Origin: Pseudomonas marginalis
GTDB taxonomy: Bacteria; Pseudomonadota; Gammaproteobacteria; Pseudomonadales; Pseudomonadaceae
Assembly (NCBI RefSeq): GCF_900105325.1
Contig: NZ_FNSU01000003.1
Coordinates: forward strand, 1,550,001-1,614,000
Length of the DNA stretch: 64,000 bases
Direction of reading: 5' to 3'
Positions 1-9,201 of the stretch are shown one piece after another. The notes below the pieces were generated by a model, which was given only the letters and a program-made list of their open reading frames with translations, did not search any database and was not told the origin of the DNA. Within the stretch, counting starts at the first letter, position 1, and each line of letters opens with the position of its first letter. A program made the position numbers and the translations under genes.

Positions 1-486
1 GATCTCGTACTCGGCATCGCCCAGCCCACGGCGGGCGTTTTCGGCGATCAGGTCGGCGTAGGGAAAGGCGGCATGGGGGTATTTGTAGAGCATGCGCATA
101 TAGGCATGACTGGGCACACCGTCGACGAAAAAGTACAGTTCCTTGACATCTTCACCGTGATTACCCTCGGCATTATTCAGGCCGAACAGGCGTTCCTTGA
201 GGATCGCGTCGCGCTCGTTCCACAGGGCCAGGCCCAGGCACCAGCGTTGCGCCTTGTCGCTGAAGCCGGCCAGGCCATCCTCGCCCCAGCGGTAGGCGCG
301 GCTGCGTGCATGTTCATGGGGGAAGTAAGCCCAGGCATCGCCGTCGGCGCTGTAGTCTTCGCGCACCGTGCCCCATTGGCGTTCGCTCAGATAGGGGCCC
401 CACTCGCGCCAACGCTCGGCCTCCGGCGTCGCCAGGCGTTGGCCTTCGATCGTGTCCAGTATTCGGGTGTCGGGTGTGGCCGTCAT
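1..486 (-). CDS. GH63-like glucosidase, N-terminal part (cut by window edge)
   Basis: The reading frame is open from an ATG at 486 to the left edge, giving 162 residues of a larger protein. The start has a good ribosome site, GGAGGA, 5 bases upstream. The N-terminus (MTATPDTRILDT, then GPYLSERQWGTVREDYSADG and WAYFPHEHARSRAYRWGEDG) resembles the roughly 880-residue MGH1/GH63-type glucosidases common in Pseudomonas, which trim alpha-glucosyl residues from oligosaccharides or trehalose/glycogen-type substrates. The catalytic (alpha/alpha)6 domain lies outside the window. The family call is from motif memory; the substrate cannot be judged. It lies downstream of the oprD-like gene on the same strand, 69 bases away. 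Confidence 0.6.
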   Translation of the reverse strand, partial: MTATPDTRILDTIEGQRLATPEAERWREWGPYLSERQWGTVREDYSADGDAWAYFPHEHARSRAYRWGEDGLAGFSDKAQRWCLGLALWNERDAILKERLFGLNNAEGNHGEDVKELYFFVDGVPSHAYMRMLYKYPHAAFPYADLIAENARRGLGDAEYEI

Positions 487-555
487 CGGGTCCTCCATCG
501 CCTACCAGGTGAGGAGCAGTGTAGAGCCCAATGACGCCCGGGTGCACATGAAGAC

Positions 556-1965
556 TTAGAAGATGGCGTAGGTGTAGTTGAAGATCAGGCGGGTCTGGTC
601 CTGGTCGGCGGTGCCGGTGTTTTTGCCGTGATAGGTGCCGGTACGCAAGGTGGTACCAAAGCCTTTCAGAGGACCGGCCTGCACCACGTAGTCCAGGCGG
701 AAGTCGGTTTCGTTTTCTTTCTGGTCAGGGCCACCGGCGACCTTCGACTTGATATCCGTACCGTCCAGGTAGGCCACGGACGCTTTCAGGCCCGGCACGT
801 AGGCCTTGAAGTCATACGCGTACTGCCCGAAGTTGACCTGCTCGCCCGCCCGGGAGAACTGGCCCACCACCGCATCGGTGAACAGGTAGAAGTCGCTGCC
901 GCCGGCGCCTTGGGCGTGGGGATCGGCAAGGCTGCCCTGGTTGACCCAGACAAAACCACCATCGTCACCCACGCCAATGTGGCCAAGCATCAGGCTGCTG
1001 CCGCCCAGTTGGTAGGTGAACGCGGCACTGTAGGTTTTGTTGTCCACTTCGTTGGCGTGCTTGGCGTAGCCGCCGTTGTTGTTGAACTGGTAGCCACTCT
1101 CGCCATTCTTGCCGTCGCTGCTGCTGTCGAAGTAACGCAGGTCGGTCTTGAACGACTGGTCGTTGCCCAGGGGCAGCACGTGGACCAGGCCGACGTAGTT
1201 CTGTTTGTAGAAGTCCTGCAACTGGGCGTAGTAGTACTGCAACGTCAGGTTTTTTGCGATGGCGTTGTCGGACGAACCAAACGGCTTGTAGTCCACCCCA
1301 CCGAACTTGAAGCTGTCGCTGTCGCGCGTACCGCCGGCCACGCTCAAGCCCGTGGAGTTGCTGGAGGCACGGCCTTCGGCGCGGTTCAGCTCGCCGCCGG
1401 TGAAGGTGACGTTGGGAATATCGTTGGAGGTGAGGATGCCGCCGTCAAAGGTTTGCGGCGCCACGCGGCTGTCGTTGGAGACCAGGATCGGCAACACCGG
1501 CGCCAGGCCACCACCGACATGCAACTCGGTCTGGGAAATGCGGAACTTCACGTTGCCGGCCGCGCGACCGAAGGCATCGGCCGGCTCGGTGCCGTTGTTT
1601 TTGGTCGGGAAGAAGCTGTTGCCATTACCCGCCAGGCCCGGGCCTGCGGTGTGACCATCGCCGCCGTCCAGACGCAGGGCGCCGAAGGCCATCACGTCGA
1701 AACCCAGGCCAACGGTGCCTTGGGTGAAGCCGGATTTGTAGTCGAAACGCAGCGCGGTGGCCGCTTCACGCAAGTCGTTGTTGGTGCCCGAGCGGTTATC
1801 TGCGCTGTAGTACATGGTCCGCGAACTGACGGACGCATGGCTGTCTTCGAGAAAGCCGCTGTGGCCATTGCCTGTGCCCAGCGAGCCGAGCCCGAAGTCA
1901 TCAGCGTAAGCCTGTTGTGCAAGAACGGCGGCGGTGATCGACAGCGCCAGTGTAGAAATTTTCAT
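556..1965 (-). CDS. OprD-family outer-membrane porin
   Basis: A 469-residue protein with a clear signal peptide (MKISTLALSITAAVLAQQAYA, cleavage near residue 21). The mature part has the layout of Pseudomonas OprD/Opd specific porins: an N-terminal FLEDSHASVSSRTMYYSADNR stretch, many short alternating beta-strand segments, and a C-terminal aromatic residue (FNYTYAIF) as needed for outer-membrane assembly. OprD proteins form substrate-selective 18-strand channels for amino acids, peptides or small carboxylates; the substrate here is not readable. AGGGG lies 9 bases before the ATG. The gene is transcribed divergently from hglS across a 288-base gap, so a role in uptake of a lysine-type catabolite is possible but is only an inference. 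Confidence 0.9.
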   Translation of the reverse strand: MKISTLALSITAAVLAQQAYADDFGLGSLGTGNGHSGFLEDSHASVSSRTMYYSADNRSGTNNDLREAATALRFDYKSGFTQGTVGLGFDVMAFGALRLDGGDGHTAGPGLAGNGNSFFPTKNNGTEPADAFGRAAGNVKFRISQTELHVGGGLAPVLPILVSNDSRVAPQTFDGGILTSNDIPNVTFTGGELNRAEGRASSNSTGLSVAGGTRDSDSFKFGGVDYKPFGSSDNAIAKNLTLQYYYAQLQDFYKQNYVGLVHVLPLGNDQSFKTDLRYFDSSSDGKNGESGYQFNNNGGYAKHANEVDNKTYSAAFTYQLGGSSLMLGHIGVGDDGGFVWVNQGSLADPHAQGAGGSDFYLFTDAVVGQFSRAGEQVNFGQYAYDFKAYVPGLKASVAYLDGTDIKSKVAGGPDQKENETDFRLDYVVQAGPLKGFGTTLRTGTYHGKNTGTADQDQTRLIFNYTYAIF

Positions 1966-2253
1966 TAACTGCGGCCCCTGAATGTTTTTTTATCGTGTTT
2001 GGCGTGCAAACCCACTGTCGGCTCTGCAAACGTGACGATTCTTTCATGCCGGCCAGGGCGGACCTCGTGAAGCTTTCTTTAGAAAAGGGCCTGGAAAATG
2101 AAATTTCCCTGCCGCCGTTTTTTGTCATATTCACGTCATTTCATTCATTTGCAGAATGAAGTCCAGAGGATTCTTCGTTTGCACGCCCGCCCATAGCCCA
2201 ACAAAATCCAGGCATCGACCGCGCCCATCAGCATCGTCATCAGGATTTTTTCT
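1966..2253. promoter_or_regulatory. divergent promoter region, oprD-like / hglS
   Basis: This 288-base gap separates two genes transcribed away from each other, so it must carry promoters for both. It holds AT-rich tracts around 1982-1992 and 2090-2160, but no operator could be defined by eye. Confidence 0.5.
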
Positions 2254-3630
2254 ATGCACAGCACCGCACATGTCAGCCCCGACGAGATCCGCAAGGGCTT
2301 TTCCAAGGCCATGTCCGACATGTACCGAGATGAAGTTCCGCTGTATGGCGCACTGATGGAGCTGGTCGCCGCCACCAACGCCCGCGTACTCGCCAGCGAA
2401 CCGGGCCTGGCGCAACAGCTGCAACGCACCGGTGAGATCCAGCGCCTGGACATGGAGCGCCATGGCGCCATCCGCCTCGGCACCGCGGCGGAACTGGCGA
2501 CCATCGGCCGCCTGTTCGCGGTGATGGGCATGCAGCCGGTGGGTTACTACGACCTGACCCCTGCCGGCGTCCCGGTGCATTCCACGGCGTTCCGCGCCGT
2601 GCACGAAAGCGCGCTGCAGACCAGCCCGTTTCGCGTGTTTACCTCATTGCTGCGCCTGGAGCTGATCGAAAACCCCGAGCTGCGCGGGTTCGCCGAAACC
2701 GCCCTGGCCAAGCGCTCGATATTTACCCCCCGCGCCCTGGCGCTGATCGAACAAGCGGAGAAGGACGGTGGCCTCAACGCTGCGGATGCCGATGAGTTTG
2801 TGCGCCAGGCCCTGGAAACCTTCCGCTGGCACCACACCGCGACCGTGACCGCCGCGCAGTACCAGCAACTCAGCGACCAGCACCGCCTGATCGCCGACGT
2901 GGTGGCCTTCAAGGGCCCGCACATCAACCACCTGACCCCGCGCACCCTGGACATCGACCAGGTCCAGGCCGCCATGCCCGGCAAGGGCATCACCCCCAAG
3001 GCCGTGATCGAAGGGCCGCCCCGCCGCCAGTGCCCGATCCTGTTGCGCCAGACCAGCTTCAAGGCCCTCGACGAACCCATCGCCTTCACCGATGCCCAGG
3101 GCAGCCATAGCGCGCGTTTCGGCGAAATCGAACAGCGTGGCGTGGCGCTGACGCCCAAGGGCCGCGCGCTGTACGACCAACTGCTGAATGCCGCGCGCGA
3201 CGAACTGGGCGCCTTCCCCAACGAGGGCAATGCCGCGCGCTACATGCAGTTGATGGAGCAGCACTTCCAGGCCTTCCCGGATAACCACGGGCAGATGCGT
3301 GAGCAGGATCTGGCCTACTTCCGCTACTTCGCCACGGAGAAAGGCCTGGCGGCACGCGGCCAGGCCGATCAACCGCGCACACTGGAGGCACTGGTCGCCG
3401 CCGGCCATGTGGCTGTCGAACCCTTGGTGTATGAGGATTTCCTGCCAGTGAGTGCGGCGGGGATTTTCCAGTCGAACCTGGGGGATGGGGCGCAGAGTCA
3501 CTACGCGGCCAATTCGAACCAGGCCGAATTCGAGAAGGCCCTGGGGCGCACGACTGTCGATGAATTGAAGGTGTATGGCGAGACGCAGCAGCGCTCCATA
3601 GATGAATGCACCCGGACACTGCTGGTGTAA
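2254..3630 (+). CDS. hglS: 2-oxoadipate dioxygenase/decarboxylase (DUF1338, HglS-type)
   Basis: A 458-residue DUF1338 / VOC-superfamily protein. Characterised relatives convert 2-oxoadipate to D-2-hydroxyglutarate with Fe(II) and O2 in D-lysine catabolism. Residues expected from the P. putida enzyme are present: H70 and R74 in MERHGAIRLG, H226 in GPHINHLTPR, and a glutamate (about 293) in FGEIEQRG. Length matches the family. The ATG at 2254 has AGGA 9 bases upstream. No other lysine-pathway gene is adjacent, so the pathway placement rests on the family. Confidence 0.87.
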   Translation: MHSTAHVSPDEIRKGFSKAMSDMYRDEVPLYGALMELVAATNARVLASEPGLAQQLQRTGEIQRLDMERHGAIRLGTAAELATIGRLFAVMGMQPVGYYDLTPAGVPVHSTAFRAVHESALQTSPFRVFTSLLRLELIENPELRGFAETALAKRSIFTPRALALIEQAEKDGGLNAADADEFVRQALETFRWHHTATVTAAQYQQLSDQHRLIADVVAFKGPHINHLTPRTLDIDQVQAAMPGKGITPKAVIEGPPRRQCPILLRQTSFKALDEPIAFTDAQGSHSARFGEIEQRGVALTPKGRALYDQLLNAARDELGAFPNEGNAARYMQLMEQHFQAFPDNHGQMREQDLAYFRYFATEKGLAARGQADQPRTLEALVAAGHVAVEPLVYEDFLPVSAAGIFQSNLGDGAQSHYAANSNQAEFEKALGRTTVDELKVYGETQQRSIDECTRTLLV

Positions 3631-3770
3631 AAACGGAGAGTGCCCACCCGGCTCACCGGCGCAATCCTTGCGCCGCAACAGTCCCCAGGGCCGGGCGGGC
3701 GAGCGGGATCATAGACAGTGGCGTGAATGATGTCCCTAAGACAATCCTGAATAAATACGCTGTGCTTTTT

Positions 3771-3868
3771 GTAGGAGCGAGCTTGCTCGCGAAAAACTTG
3801 AGAACGCCGCGTTAAATCAGAAGAGCTGCGTAATCGTTGACGTTCTTCGCGAGCAAGCTCGCTCCTAC
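3771..3868. repeat. REPIN (inverted REP pair)
   Basis: A REP of the form GTAGGAGCGAGCTTGCTCGC at 3771-3793 faces its inverted copy at 3846-3868, separated by 52 bases. It lies between hglS and the ydcH-like gene, where it can fold into a long hairpin and may end transcription from both sides. The same pair occurs at 14106-14203 and 63582-63679. Confidence 0.9.
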
Positions 3869-3888
3869 CGGTGGGTCAAGATTTTCAT

Positions 3889-4113
3889 TTAACCCAATCG
3901 CCCCACAATCTCGTCCTTGACCAACAGGCGTTTCTTCTTCAGCTTCTCCACCTCCTCATCGCTGGCCTTGGCCGATTCCGCCTTCAGCACCTCCCCATCG
4001 GCCGCATCGTATTGAGTGAACAGCGAGTCCAGGCGTTTGTCGTTCGCCCTGCGTTCGTGAACGGCTTCCTTGCTCAACCCCAAATCCTGATACAGGTCGT
4101 GTTTCACTGGCAT
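3889..4113 (-). CDS. YdcH/DUF465-family small protein
   Basis: A 74-residue protein, MPVKHDLYQDLGLSKEAVHE..., ending KKKRLLVKDEIVGRLG. Size, high helix content, the paired coiled segments and the C-terminal KKKRLLVKDEI motif are typical of the YdcH/DUF465 family, whose function is not established. A longer reading frame begins 24 bases upstream, but the start at 4113 is preferred because GGAGG sits 5 bases before it. It is a single gene next to tkt, facing away from it. Confidence 0.85.
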   Translation of the reverse strand: MPVKHDLYQDLGLSKEAVHERRANDKRLDSLFTQYDAADGEVLKAESAKASDEEVEKLKKKRLLVKDEIVGRLG

Positions 4114-4288
4114 GGCGTACCTCCGCATGTTGATCAATGGCTTACCCCCTTGAAGCTAGCCCATTCCAGCCGGTCTTGTCATGTTCAGGGTCAATCCATC
4201 CCCGTTCGTCGTGGCGCGGGCAATGGGATCAAACCTTTGCCACACCCAGCCCTCCACTGTAGATCGCCACCCGAGGGAGAACGGTTTC

Positions 4289-6346
4289 ATGACTCATGCT
4301 GCCACCGCTGTCGACACCCAATGCATTAACACCCTGCGCACCCTGGCCATGGACGCCGTGCAGAAGGCCAACTCCGGCCACCCCGGCACGCCCATGGGCC
4401 TGGCGCCGGTGGGGTATACGCTGTGGAGCCGCTGCCTGCGCTACCACCCCGAGCATCCCGACTGGCCCAACCGTGACCGCTTTGTGTTGTCGGTGGGGCA
4501 TGCGTCGATGCTGCTGTATTCGCTGCTGCACCTGGCCGGTGTGGTCGAGATCGATGCCCACGGCAAACGTTCGGGGCAACCGGCGATCAGCCTGGACGAT
4601 ATCAAGCAGTTCCGCCAGATGAGTTCCAAGACCCCCGGCCACCCCGAGTACCGCATGACCACCGGCGTGGAAACCACCACCGGGCCGCTGGGCCAGGGCT
4701 GCGCCAACAGTGTCGGCATGGCCATGGCCGAGCGTTGGCTGGGCAAGCGTTTCAACCGCGACGGCCAGGTGCTGTTCGACTACAACGTCTACACCCTGTG
4801 CGGCGACGGCGACGTGATGGAGGGCATCAGCAGCGAAGCCGCGTCCATGGCCGGGCACCTGAAGCTGGATAACCTCTGCTGGATCTACGACAACAACACC
4901 ATCAGCATCGAAGGCCACACCGAGCTGGCCTTCAGCGAGGACGTGATCAAGCGCTTCCAGGCCTATGGCTGGCACACCGTGCACGTCACCGACGCGAATG
5001 ATTTGCAGGCCTTGAACGAGGCGCTGAACACCTTCAAGGGCAACACCGGCGCGCCGACCCTGATCGTGGTCGACAGCGTGATCGGCTACGGTTCGCCACA
5101 CAAACACAACACCGCCGCCGCCCATGGCGAGCCGTTGGGCGATGAGGAAATCCGCCTGACCAAGGCCGCGTATGGCTGGCCGCAGGATTCCAGCTTCCTG
5201 GTCCCCGATGAGGCCCGCACGGTGTTGCGTGACGCCCTGCTGGAGCGCAGCCAGCCGTTGTATGACGCCTGGCAGCACAGCCTGTCGCAGCTGCAGCAGC
5301 ACGAGCCGGAACTGGCCGAGGAGTTGCGCCGCATGCGTGCCGGCGAAATGCCGGAGCGTTGGCAGGATGACCTGCCCGGTTTCGACCCCGACGGCAAGGG
5401 CGTGGCCAGCCGTGCCGCCGGTGGCGAAGTACTGAATGCCTTTGCCCGGCAGATCCCGTGGCTGCTCGGCGGCTCGGCGGACCTGTCGCCCTCGACCAAG
5501 ACCAACCTCACCTTCGACGGTGCCGGGCGTTTCAGTGCCGACGACTACAGCGGGCGCAACCTGCACTTCGGCATCCGCGAACACGCCATGGGCGCGATTG
5601 CCAACGGCATGGCGCTGTCCTACCTGCGGCCGTACACCTCGACGTTCCTGGTGTTCAGCGACTACATGAAGCCGCCGATCCGCCTGGCCGCGATCATGGA
5701 GTTGCCGGTGGTGTTCGTCTTCACCCATGACTCGATTGGCGTGGGCGAAGATGGGCCGACCCACCAGCCCATCGAACACCTGACCCAACTGCGCGCCACG
5801 CCGGGGTTGCTGACCCTGCGCCCCGGCGACGCGAATGAAACCCTGGAAGTGTGGAAGGTCGCGCTGGCGCAGACCCACCGGCCAAGTTGCGTGGTGCTGT
5901 CCCGCCAGCCCCTGCCGACGCTGGATCGTACGAAGTACGCAGCGGCATCGGGGGCGGCCAAGGGCGCCTATGTGTTGGCGAGGGCGGATGATCCTCAGGT
6001 GATTCTGCTGGCGAGCGGCAGTGAAGTCAGCCTGGCGGTGGCCGCGTATGAGCAATTGAAAAGCGCAGGGATTGCCGCGCAGGTGGTATCAATGCCCAGC
6101 TGGGAACTGTTCGAAGACCAGGACCAGGCCTACCGCGACAGCGTGTTGCCGCCGGCAGTGAAGGCCCGGGTAGTGGTGGAACAGGCCGGGCCACTAGGCT
6201 GGGACCGCTATGTCGGCCAGACCGGCGCCAAGGTAGTGATGAACAGCTTCGGCGCATCGGCGCCGCTGGCGAAGTTGCAGGAGCAGTTCGGGTTTACGGT
6301 TGAGAATGTGGTGAAGCAGGCCAGGGCACAGATCCAACTGACCTAA
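4289..6346 (+). CDS. tkt: transketolase
   Basis: A 685-residue thiamine-diphosphate enzyme that moves two-carbon ketol units between sugar phosphates in the pentose phosphate pathway. Visible motifs are SGHPGTPMG (29-37), NRDRFVLSVGHAS (61-73), the ThDP/Mg site GDGDVMEG (172-179) with DNN at 201-203, and the central FGIREHAMGAI segment. The open frame extends upstream to 4181, but MTHAATAVDT at 4289 has GAGGGAGA 9 bases before it and matches family starts. It lacks the epd/pgk/fba neighbours usual for the main pseudomonad tkt, so it may be a second copy. Confidence 0.93.
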   Translation: MTHAATAVDTQCINTLRTLAMDAVQKANSGHPGTPMGLAPVGYTLWSRCLRYHPEHPDWPNRDRFVLSVGHASMLLYSLLHLAGVVEIDAHGKRSGQPAISLDDIKQFRQMSSKTPGHPEYRMTTGVETTTGPLGQGCANSVGMAMAERWLGKRFNRDGQVLFDYNVYTLCGDGDVMEGISSEAASMAGHLKLDNLCWIYDNNTISIEGHTELAFSEDVIKRFQAYGWHTVHVTDANDLQALNEALNTFKGNTGAPTLIVVDSVIGYGSPHKHNTAAAHGEPLGDEEIRLTKAAYGWPQDSSFLVPDEARTVLRDALLERSQPLYDAWQHSLSQLQQHEPELAEELRRMRAGEMPERWQDDLPGFDPDGKGVASRAAGGEVLNAFARQIPWLLGGSADLSPSTKTNLTFDGAGRFSADDYSGRNLHFGIREHAMGAIANGMALSYLRPYTSTFLVFSDYMKPPIRLAAIMELPVVFVFTHDSIGVGEDGPTHQPIEHLTQLRATPGLLTLRPGDANETLEVWKVALAQTHRPSCVVLSRQPLPTLDRTKYAAASGAAKGAYVLARADDPQVILLASGSEVSLAVAAYEQLKSAGIAAQVVSMPSWELFEDQDQAYRDSVLPPAVKARVVVEQAGPLGWDRYVGQTGAKVVMNSFGASAPLAKLQEQFGFTVENVVKQARAQIQLT

Positions 6347-6681
6347 CGCTGAGCAAAATGTGGGAGGGGGCTTGCCCCCGATGGCCATAGGTATCTACAC
6401 AACTCTTAAAGGCTGACACATAACTCTGTGGTGAGCGGGCTTGTCCCGCGTTGGGCTGCGCAGCAGCCCCAGTAAAGCAGAATGCGGTGTATCAGAAACT
6501 CCATAGCGGCTGTTTTGGGGCCGCTACGCGGGACAAGCCCGCTCGCCACAGGGGAACTCGCCGGTCTCTGAAAATTGTGTAGATACCTATGCCCCGATGG
6601 CGGTGGCTCAGTCAAATTATTAGCGACTGACACTCCCTCATCGGGAGCAAGCCCCCTCCCACATTTGGACTACATCGCTTG
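6347..6681. repeat. nested REPINs between tkt and uvrA2
   Basis: This 335-base gap between two convergent genes holds no gene. A GI-type REPIN runs from 6359 (TGTGGGAGGGGGCTTGCCCC) to its inverted partner ending at 6663. Inside it, 6390-6587 is bounded by GGTATCTACACAA and its inverse TTGTGTAGATACC and carries a different REP pair (GTGAGCGGGCTTGTCCCGC near 6430-6450, inverted near 6527-6548). Confidence 0.85.
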
Positions 6682-9201
6682 TCAGAGCAGCTCTCGGGCC
6701 AGGAATGGCGCGGTGCGGCTGGTTTTGTTTTTGGCCACCTTCTGCGGTGTCCCACTGGCAACCACCTTGCCGCCCAGGTCCCCGGCTCCCGGTCCGATGT
6801 CGATCACCCAGTCACTCTGGGCCACCACACGCATTTCATGTTCCACCACGACCACCGTATGCCCCCCATCCACCAGTTGATTGAGCTGGCTGAGCAGGCG
6901 GTCGACGTCCCGCGGATGCAGTCCGGTGGTGGGTTCGTCCAGCACATACAACGTCGCGCCCCGGGCATTGCGTTGCAGCTCGGTGGCCAGTTTGATGCGT
7001 TGCGCTTCGCCGCCGGATAGTTCCGTCGCCGGCTGCCCAAGGCGCAGGTAACCCAGGCCGATATCCCGCAGCACGTGCAGTGAACGCAGTACCCCAGGTT
7101 GCTCGGCGAACACCTCCACCGCTTGTTCCACGGTCAGCCCCAGCACCTGGGCGATGCTCAGGCCTTGCCATTTGACGGCCAGGGTTTCAGGGTTGTAGCG
7201 CGCGCCGTGGCAGGTCGGGCACGGGGCGTAGACGCTGGGCATGAACAGCAATTCGACGCTGACAAAGCCCTCGCCTTCGCAGTTCGGGCAACGGCCCTTG
7301 GCGACGTTGAAGGAGAACTGCCCGGCGTCGTAATCGCGCTTCTTCGCCGCTGGCGTGGCGGCAAACAACTTGCGCACGTTGTCGAACAAACCGGTGTAGG
7401 TCGCCAGGTTGGAGCGCGGGGTGCGGCCGATGGGTTTCTGGTCCACCTGCACCAGGCGGCGAATGTGCTCCAGACCGGCACTGATGCGCCCGCCGCTGAT
7501 TTGCGGGGCGTCGTCTTCCAGGCTCGGCTCTTCGTCGTTTTCCACCCGGCTGCCGAGGCCGCTGCCCACCAGTTCCAGCAGCGCCTGGCTGACCAGGCTG
7601 GACTTGCCCGAGCCGGAAATACCGGTGACCGCCGTAAAGCAACCCAACGGGACATCCACGCTCAGGTCCTTGAGGTTATTGCGCGTCACGCCTTCCAGGC
7701 TCAGCCAGTTGCTGGGTTCACGGCGCGCCGGGTTCCCAGGGCGCTGGTCGGCGAACAGATAGGCCCGGGTCTGCGACGCCTCAACGTCCGCCAGACCGGC
7801 CGGTGGCCCGCTGTACAGCACGTGCCCGCCATGCTCGCCGGCGGCCGGGCCCACATCGATCAGCCAGTCGGCGCGGCGCATGGTTTCCAGGTCATGCTCC
7901 ACCACAAACAACGAATTGCCCGCCGCTTTCAAGCGTTCGAGCGCGGTGAACAACGCTTCGCCATCTGCCGGATGCAAGCCTGCCGAGGGCTCATCCAGCA
8001 CATAGATCACGCCGAACAACTGCGAGCCCAATTGCGTGGCCAAGCGCAGGCGCTGCAACTCCCCTGACGACAGGGTCGGCGTGCTGCGCTCCAGGGACAG
8101 ATAGCCCAACCCCAATTCGATCAAGGTACTGACCCGCTCCAGCAGATCCTCGGCGATGCGCTGGGCCGCCAGGCGTTTTTCCACCGACAGCTTCATCTTG
8201 TCCTGCCCCGCCGCCACCGGCCGCAACAACGCGGCCAATTGCGTCAATGACAGTTGCGACAACTCGCCAATGTCCACCCCGGCAAACTTCACCGACAGCG
8301 CCGCCCGGGTCAGCCGCTTGCCCTCGCACAACGGGCAGGCGCTGCCCTGCATGAACTGCGACACGCGCTTCTTCATCAGCGCGCTTTGGGTGTGGGTGAA
8401 GGTGTGCAGGATGTAGCGCCGCGCGCCGCTGAACGTGCCCTGGTAGCTTGGCTCCAGCTTGCGTTTCAGTGCATCGCGGGTTTGCGCCGGGGTGAAACCG
8501 GCATACACCGGTACGGTGGGGGTTTCTTCGGTGAACAGGATCCAGTCGCGCTGTTTTTTCGGCAGGTCGCGCCAGGGAACATCCACGTCATAGCCCAGGG
8601 TCACGAGAATGTCGCGCAGGTTCTGGCCCTGCCACGCCAGGGGCCAGGACGCCACCGCGCGCTGGCGGATGGTCAGGGACGGATCGGGCACCATCAGCGC
8701 CTCGGTCACTTCATACACACGGCCCAGGCCATGGCATTGCGGGCACGCGCCCTGGGGCAGGTTCGGCGAAAAGTCCTCGGCATACAGCATCGCCTGTCCC
8801 GGCGGGTAGCTGCCGGCACGCGAATACAGCATGCGGATCAGGCTCGAGAGGGTGGTCACACTGCCCACTGAGGAACGCGCACTCGGCGTGCCGCGCTGCT
8901 GCTGCAACGCCACGGCGGGCGGCAGACCTTCGATGCTGTCGACATCCGGCACGCCGACCTGATCGATCAGGCGCCGTGCATAGGGCGCCACCGATTCGAA
9001 ATAGCGGCGCTGGGCCTCGGCATACACTGTGGAAAATGCCAGGGACGATTTGCCCGAGCCGGAGACGCCGGTAAACACCACCAGGGCATCCCGGGGAATG
9101 TCCACGTCGACGTTCTTCAGGTTGTGTTCGCGGGCGCCGCGCACCTTTACGAATCCAAGGTGCTGGGCAGTGATCGGAGGCATGTTGCGCTGTGACGTCA
9201 T
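6682..9201 (-). CDS. UvrA2-like excinuclease ATPase
   Basis: An 839-residue UvrA paralogue with two ABC ATPase modules: Walker A GVSGSGKSS (45-53) and a second GISGSGKSS, signatures TLSSGELQRLRLA and ELSGGEAQRIKLA, Walker B VIYVLDEPSAGLHP and LYVLDEPTTGLHP. Zinc-binding cysteine pairs are seen in CPQCHG, CPLCEGKR, CPNCEGEG and CPTCHG. It is about 100 residues shorter than canonical UvrA, fitting the UvrA2 class that usually lacks the UvrB-binding region. Such proteins bind damaged or drug-modified DNA. The ATG at 9201 overlaps the stop of the upstream histidine kinase (ATGA), and AAGG lies before it, so the two are probably translated together. An upstream TTG at 9207 is a weaker start. Confidence 0.9.
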   Translation of the reverse strand: MTSQRNMPPITAQHLGFVKVRGAREHNLKNVDVDIPRDALVVFTGVSGSGKSSLAFSTVYAEAQRRYFESVAPYARRLIDQVGVPDVDSIEGLPPAVALQQQRGTPSARSSVGSVTTLSSLIRMLYSRAGSYPPGQAMLYAEDFSPNLPQGACPQCHGLGRVYEVTEALMVPDPSLTIRQRAVASWPLAWQGQNLRDILVTLGYDVDVPWRDLPKKQRDWILFTEETPTVPVYAGFTPAQTRDALKRKLEPSYQGTFSGARRYILHTFTHTQSALMKKRVSQFMQGSACPLCEGKRLTRAALSVKFAGVDIGELSQLSLTQLAALLRPVAAGQDKMKLSVEKRLAAQRIAEDLLERVSTLIELGLGYLSLERSTPTLSSGELQRLRLATQLGSQLFGVIYVLDEPSAGLHPADGEALFTALERLKAAGNSLFVVEHDLETMRRADWLIDVGPAAGEHGGHVLYSGPPAGLADVEASQTRAYLFADQRPGNPARREPSNWLSLEGVTRNNLKDLSVDVPLGCFTAVTGISGSGKSSLVSQALLELVGSGLGSRVENDEEPSLEDDAPQISGGRISAGLEHIRRLVQVDQKPIGRTPRSNLATYTGLFDNVRKLFAATPAAKKRDYDAGQFSFNVAKGRCPNCEGEGFVSVELLFMPSVYAPCPTCHGARYNPETLAVKWQGLSIAQVLGLTVEQAVEVFAEQPGVLRSLHVLRDIGLGYLRLGQPATELSGGEAQRIKLATELQRNARGATLYVLDEPTTGLHPRDVDRLLSQLNQLVDGGHTVVVVEHEMRVVAQSDWVIDIGPGAGDLGGKVVASGTPQKVAKNKTSRTAPFLARELL

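Noticed and set aside
628..1968. Long open frame antisense to the porin gene (446 codons)
   Set aside because: The minus strand carries a clear OprD with signal peptide and ribosome site; the antisense frame is open through GC-rich codon bias and has no recognisable domain.
4229..6055. 608-codon frame antisense to transketolase
   Set aside because: Same cause: high GC shadow of a certain gene, no motif, no ribosome site.
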